A stretch of DNA of 64,000 nt from Piper betle (lineage: Eukaryota > Streptophyta > Magnoliopsida > Piperales > Piperaceae): the NCBI GenBank assembly GCA_033002965.1, contig JAURVB010013957.1, forward strand, positions 1-64,000. The letters run 5' to 3'. This document shows, piece after piece, positions 60,501 through 64,000 of the stretch (within the stretch, counting starts at the first letter, position 1; the number at the start of each line of letters is the position of its first letter). Under the pieces are notes generated by a model, which saw only the letters and a program-made list of their open reading frames with translations, ran no database searches and was not told where the DNA came from. Both the position numbers and the translations under genes were made by a program.

Positions 60501-62626
60501 AACCAAAAAAAAAGAGTACGTGTAATATGGGCTGGATAAACTTCGTTCATATCAGAATAGAAATCCTGTGAGACATCCAGTTCCTCCTATTTTGTAGGAC
60601 TATTGGAGGCAGAAAATTCGAGAGCCCATATTGTGGCTCTAGCGAGGCAAGGACTCCACTTACAATTCCAAACTGGTAGCAAGCAGATGCAATCAGATTT
60701 GTTCTCAATGATGGAAGCCAACTCAATGATCTTTCTGAACAAAAACTCCTAGATCAGCAAGTGATCGTGGTAGATGGTGGGTAATAAGGTTTCCTTGATT
60801 AGGAACAGAAGTAAATCTTAGGGAGATGAAGGATGACTAGCAAACATTCCTCTGATTATCAAATTGATCAATTGACAGCGGATGGGGCAGCGGGGCAGGA
60901 TTGATAGAGATAAAGACAAATGGATAGGATTGAAGGTAGAATAGATGGTATGTAGATGGTGAAACCCAACGATTTGGGAGGTGGGAGAAGAGGAGAACCA
61001 ACAATTAACGAAGAATTTTGGGAGATTAAGGATGAAACTTGGATTCAACCAAAGTTCTCATTTTTTCTCATTTGCCAAAGGTTTAACATACAATAGTGAA
61101 AGACTCATATATATAGCCTAACAAAAATACCTTAAAAAATGACAAAATTAAAAGAAAAATTCTCTAAAAAAAATTGCATGAAACTTCCTAAACATCATAT
61201 AATTAATAAAATAGGAAATCACTTATTTAAATCAACCTAATATAACTCAAATTTATCCCGCATCATCAGTCACAGAAGTGTGGATGGCAGAACAATAAAT
61301 GGACAAATGCTTTACACTACTTTAAATCAAAACACAGATTTAAAAATATTGTTTAATTTTTCTTCTCAAACAAGTCATATCATCAGATACAGTCATTCTA
61401 TAATTCAAGTGGAAATCAACATAATTTTTATTTTACGTTATTATCCTCATGAGTCTGTCCAACATAGAACTTTCATGCAGCTTTAATATAAATGAATATG
61501 ACGCATATACTGCTAGTAGTTAAACCAACTCCTAGTGATGCTACATAATATTTTCTACATAAATCTAAATGAAATGAAAAATCCATCCAAACCATCACAC
61601 AAGTTCACCGCTCAACTCTTCTATTAGCAAAAATCAAGCTGACCAAAAGTCAATGACTGTTCAGAAACAAACCTCTGATCCTTCTTTGATACAATCTTCA
61701 TATTGCCCCATCTTCAGGTAACATGACATCAAATTAACGGAACAGGCCAATGACAGCGTCCTTGTTTGAGAAGGAAGCAGGTCTTTGAGCTTGTTTTTCG
61801 CCTAAACACATGTAAAAAGTATACTTTGTCATAAAAGATTTTAAAAAGAAAAAAGCACTCATAAAAAATGCCAGGAAAATAACTCTTTGTGGAACCATTG
61901 ATGTATTTGCATGTGTGCATGAGACATGATGGCCATGTGAAATCTTGCGAACTACCTGCATATGATAGTAAGGAAGAAGAAGCAAGATGGAATGGCATAC
62001 TAGCATATATTTCTGTGCTGCATCCCTGAATTTTCCCTGACCATGGAGATTGTTTCCCTGAAAATAACAAACATATTTATACCAGATATGATGCATTATA
62101 ACAACAATAAAAAACTATTATTTTCTTATAAGAACAATCATTGACCGATACTGCCTATGGCCTTCTAATTTAAACTATCATGGGATAACATATATTGGAA
62201 ATTAGAATTTTTCTAGACGATGGCATTCCAATTTCACTTGGATGAACATAAAGTTTATAATATTACTTTCATATCTTACATCAGCCAATCTCATTAATCA
62301 TGCATATCGAACAAGCACAAAGGAGAGAAAAGATGCATCACCGCTCCAAACTAAAGATGGCTTCCCATCAAAGAAAAGACTGAGTGAAATACCTGCTTCT
62401 TTAACATTTCTGCAGCATTCAATGTGTATGCCATCTCTGCATTAACATGAGTCCGCATGGCCGCAATTTCCTCAGGACTGGCATTTGCCATCTTCTCTGC
62501 TACCTCAGCCATATCCTCAGACCGGGTATGCCTTAGTTGCTCAGAGGCTCTCCTGATGTCTTCTGGTCTCATATCCTTCAAGCCCTCAGTAGCCATTTTT
62601 ATGAGCTCAGGATTTGACATCATCAT
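54571..62626 (-). CDS. OEP61: OEP61/TPR7-like TPR receptor with C-terminal membrane anchor (first exon not in window)
   Basis: Exons: 62393-62626, 62001-62057, 61673-61801, 57498-57575, 57314-57384, 57117-57166, 56850-57032, 55613-56162, 55041-55184 and 54571-54717. The family binds Hsp70/Hsp90 C-termini through its TPR domain and has been placed in the chloroplast outer envelope and in the ER membrane. Visible parts, in order: repeated [24 protein letters not shown] helices, the TPR segment ([65 protein letters not shown]), Met-rich [17 protein letters not shown] repeats, [17 protein letters not shown], and a final hydrophobic anchor ([19 protein letters not shown]). About 548 codons are seen. 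The expected first exon (about 25-30 codons) was not found. Exon 56850-57032 lacks one base in an A run (about 56954-56958), and the donor at 57116 is GC. Confidence 0.9.
58390..58560. repeat. Tandem duplication inside the intronic insertion
   Basis: A block with GAAACTTGGATTTCACTAAA and GGTGGAAGACTCGTATATAT is repeated in tandem (starting near 58404 and 58485) with few changes. Confidence 0.85.
59330..59725. repeat. Second internal duplication of the intronic insertion
   Basis: The stretch from about 59330 (GGGGTCTAAACTTAAAGATG) to 59545 recurs in shortened form at about 59587-59725 (GGGGTCTAGACTGAAAGATG), including CATTTTCATTGAAATCATGA in both. Confidence 0.85.
59850..60179 (-). pseudogene. 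Ty3/gypsy protease-region fossil
   Basis: The minus-strand frame contains [24 protein letters not shown] and [12 protein letters not shown]. This is the arrangement of the retropepsin-to-RT linker of plant Ty3/gypsy elements (a S.N.VS..V..KL segment, then HP.PY.V.W, then YKDEVWCDV). The catalytic Asp-Ser/Thr-Gly is not clear, and no RT follows. It marks the interior of the intronic insertion as retroelement-derived. Lineage is not assigned. Confidence 0.5.
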
Positions 62627-62639
62627 CTAGAAAAATTTG

Positions 62640-63596
62640 GATATTCCCAGGTCAAAAAGTAAACACAATATGAGCCTCTAATTGGTCAAAATCCATGCTT
62701 TTCCGATGTCGACAGTCAGATGGAACACTTCACAAACAAATAAGCAAATGTATGTCCAATAGACACAAAGTAGGCTGGTGCTCAATTTGAAACACACATT
62801 CAAGTAACAAATGGCAAATAAACGCCGCCAATTGACTCAAAGATACATGTAAAAAACATAAGAGTAGGCCAACATTGTACAGAGTGAAAGATATCAATTG
62901 AGCAATGCATATCCCAGAGAGTTCAGGGAAACAATGAAGCTGCAACAACTTACCATACTTACTAAAATGCTTTTCGAGAGCATAAATCATGTAATACACA
63001 CACAAAGTGTCCAATACCCACATCAACAAAGTCCGAACATGATAACAACATCATTAGGACAGTAGAACAAGTATCCTATATAACCATCTCACTCTAAAAA
63101 AGACCTGGTGAATAGAACTACAGACAAAAGTATCACATATAAAATAAATAATATAAACGAAAACACCAGCCACATATGGTTAGCATTTGCAAGATCACTC
63201 AACAAAGCAAAAGCATTCGAAAAATAACAACAGAAGATTGTGGAAACCTGTCATCATAGCTCGCAAGGAAACAGTATCACCGAATTCTAATTATACCTTA
63301 ATTCAAAGCTAACAAAGAAGCAACTTTATCCCAATTTTTTCTCACAATCGGCATTAGAATAATGAGGAGATAAAACCCATCAATTAACCAAAAAAATAAA
63401 CCAATTCCACTCCAAAACAAACACCAAACCTCCCACAACTTCATCCCTTTATCAAAACTGCAAATAGTGAACAACCAAAAACTAGGATTAAGCCATTACA
63501 AATTACAAACCAAATCTCTTCACAAACACACTTTAAGATCTACATTGCACATGCCCAAATCGTCTGAACCAGCAGCACTCACCCGCAAATCTTAGT
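62640..63596 (-). other. OEP61 first-intron or upstream sequence
   Basis: AT-rich with no recognisable exon. I looked on the minus strand for the expected start of the protein (an MFNGMMDPE-like segment) and did not see it. A donor-like GGGTGAGTGC lies near 63578-63585 on the minus strand, just beside the start of the next repeat, so the first exon may have been displaced or lost there. Confidence 0.4.
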
Positions 63597-64000
63597 TGAC
63601 AATAGTTGATATTTGGCCCCGTCTTAGGTGCTTAAGCGTGTCTACTTCTCAAGGTTTACATTGGATTTTATTATATTTTCATTAATTTTTGGTTTTTTTA
63701 TATTGGTTAGTTTTTGTGTTATTTTAATATAATAATGGTTATTTGATTATTTTGAAGGTTGCAAAGGAGATTATTAGGAATAAGTGCAAGAAGATATATG
63801 GAAAATGAAGGAAAAACACGAAGTTAAAAGGAGAAAATAAGAGCTCATTCATGGGCTTAATTGAAGAATTCACTCTTTGCACTTTTTCATGTCTTGAAGA
63901 TTGGATACACATGCATTTGGAAAACAAAGAAGAAGATGTTCAAGCTTCAAAACTTGTAAAAATAGATTCATACTTTTAACTGAAAAAGGGGAGGAGAACT
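63597..64000 (+). mobile_element. Start of an LTR retrotransposon running off the window (tentative)
   Basis: The sequence changes character at about 63590. The order of a TTAGGTGCTTAAG block, a T-rich tract and then a purine-rich AAAGGAG...GGAAAATGAAGG block resembles the early part of the Tat/Athila-type LTR at 916-1200. The element would continue to the right. No terminal or target-site evidence is available. Confidence 0.3.

Larger units (their letters stand above)
57776..61265. mobile_element. Composite retroelement-derived insertion with inverted ends in an OEP61 intron, TSD TCAGT
   Basis: The insertion starts TGATGTAGGATAAATTTGA at 57776 and ends with the inverted form (ATTTATCCCGCATCA) at 61265. 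The inverted match extends about 80 bases with moderate divergence. TCAGT flanks both sides (57771-57775 and 61266-61270). A third copy of this terminal sequence, in the same orientation as the right end, lies at about 58635-58712. 58200-58712 is a direct repeat of about 60870-61265. TG...CA ends and a 5-bp duplication are LTR-retrotransposon traits; inverted ends are not. It occupies most of the 4.1-kb intron 57576-61672. Confidence 0.75.

Noticed and set aside
57776..61265. Ordinary DNA transposon with terminal inverted repeats
   Set aside because: Not fully excluded. The 5-bp duplication, TG...CA ends, an internal direct repeat and a gypsy protease fossil fit retroelement ancestry better. 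No transposase is visible.
1..64000. CRISPR arrays, bacterial operons, tRNA or rRNA genes
   Set aside because: No spacer-repeat array, ribosome-binding-site-led gene cluster or tRNA cloverleaf was seen. The TGGTATCAGAGC word at 37384-37395 is a retroelement primer site and not a tRNA gene.

Overview
The window is nuclear DNA from a flowering plant, and most likely a monocot outside the grasses. The protein-coding genes are split by GT-AG introns and separated by long AT-rich tracts full of retrotransposon debris. The TRM82 gene runs from a very GC-rich 5' end to an AT-rich 3' end, a gradient common in monocots. One stretch of the sucrose-phosphatase gene (Glu-Leu-Pro-Lys after the WRRG motif) resembles my recollection of monocot SPP proteins. 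No tRNA, rRNA or bacterial-type operon was seen.

Five host genes can be supported, all on the minus strand. They are: an alpha-type carbonic anhydrase (seven exons, 10049-12876, 291 aa, all zinc ligands present); the WD40 subunit of the tRNA m7G46 methyltransferase, TRM82/WDR4 (16133-17434, with a leader intron); a two-exon secreted cysteine-rich defensin-like peptide (42831-43162); sucrose-6-phosphate phosphatase (eight coding exons, 47525-49886, with three apparent frameshifts); and the TPR/membrane-tail protein OEP61/TPR7 (54571-62626, first exon not in the window, one apparent frameshift and one GC donor). They show no operon-like link and act in separate processes: CO2/bicarbonate chemistry or storage, tRNA modification, extracellular defence or signalling, sucrose synthesis, and organelle or ER protein targeting.

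Mobile DNA fills most of the rest. One Ty3/gypsy family with very long LTRs (about 2.9 kb, TGTAAAACCC at the start, iMet-tRNA primer site) is present three times, always in minus orientation and each copy with a perfect 5-bp target duplication. Copy A (2280-6978) is internally deleted and retains a chromovirus-like integrase end. Copy B (23448-26383) is a solo LTR. Copy C (30584-40282) is a full-length but coding-poor, LARD-like element. Copy C has a 357-bp tandem duplication in one LTR and a 20-bp minisatellite in its interior.

Older fossils include a Tat/Athila-type LTR at the left edge, a copia gag at 8.1 kb, a gypsy gag at 20.5-21.4 kb and a gypsy RNase H-integrase at 28.2-29.6 kb. A composite element with inverted ends and a 5-bp duplication sits inside an OEP61 intron (57776-61265). 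Non-autonomous or structural oddities include a very GC-rich fold-back element (about 53.12-54.02 kb), a C-rich minisatellite (45.6-46.46 kb) and a G-rich tract (42.56-42.62 kb).
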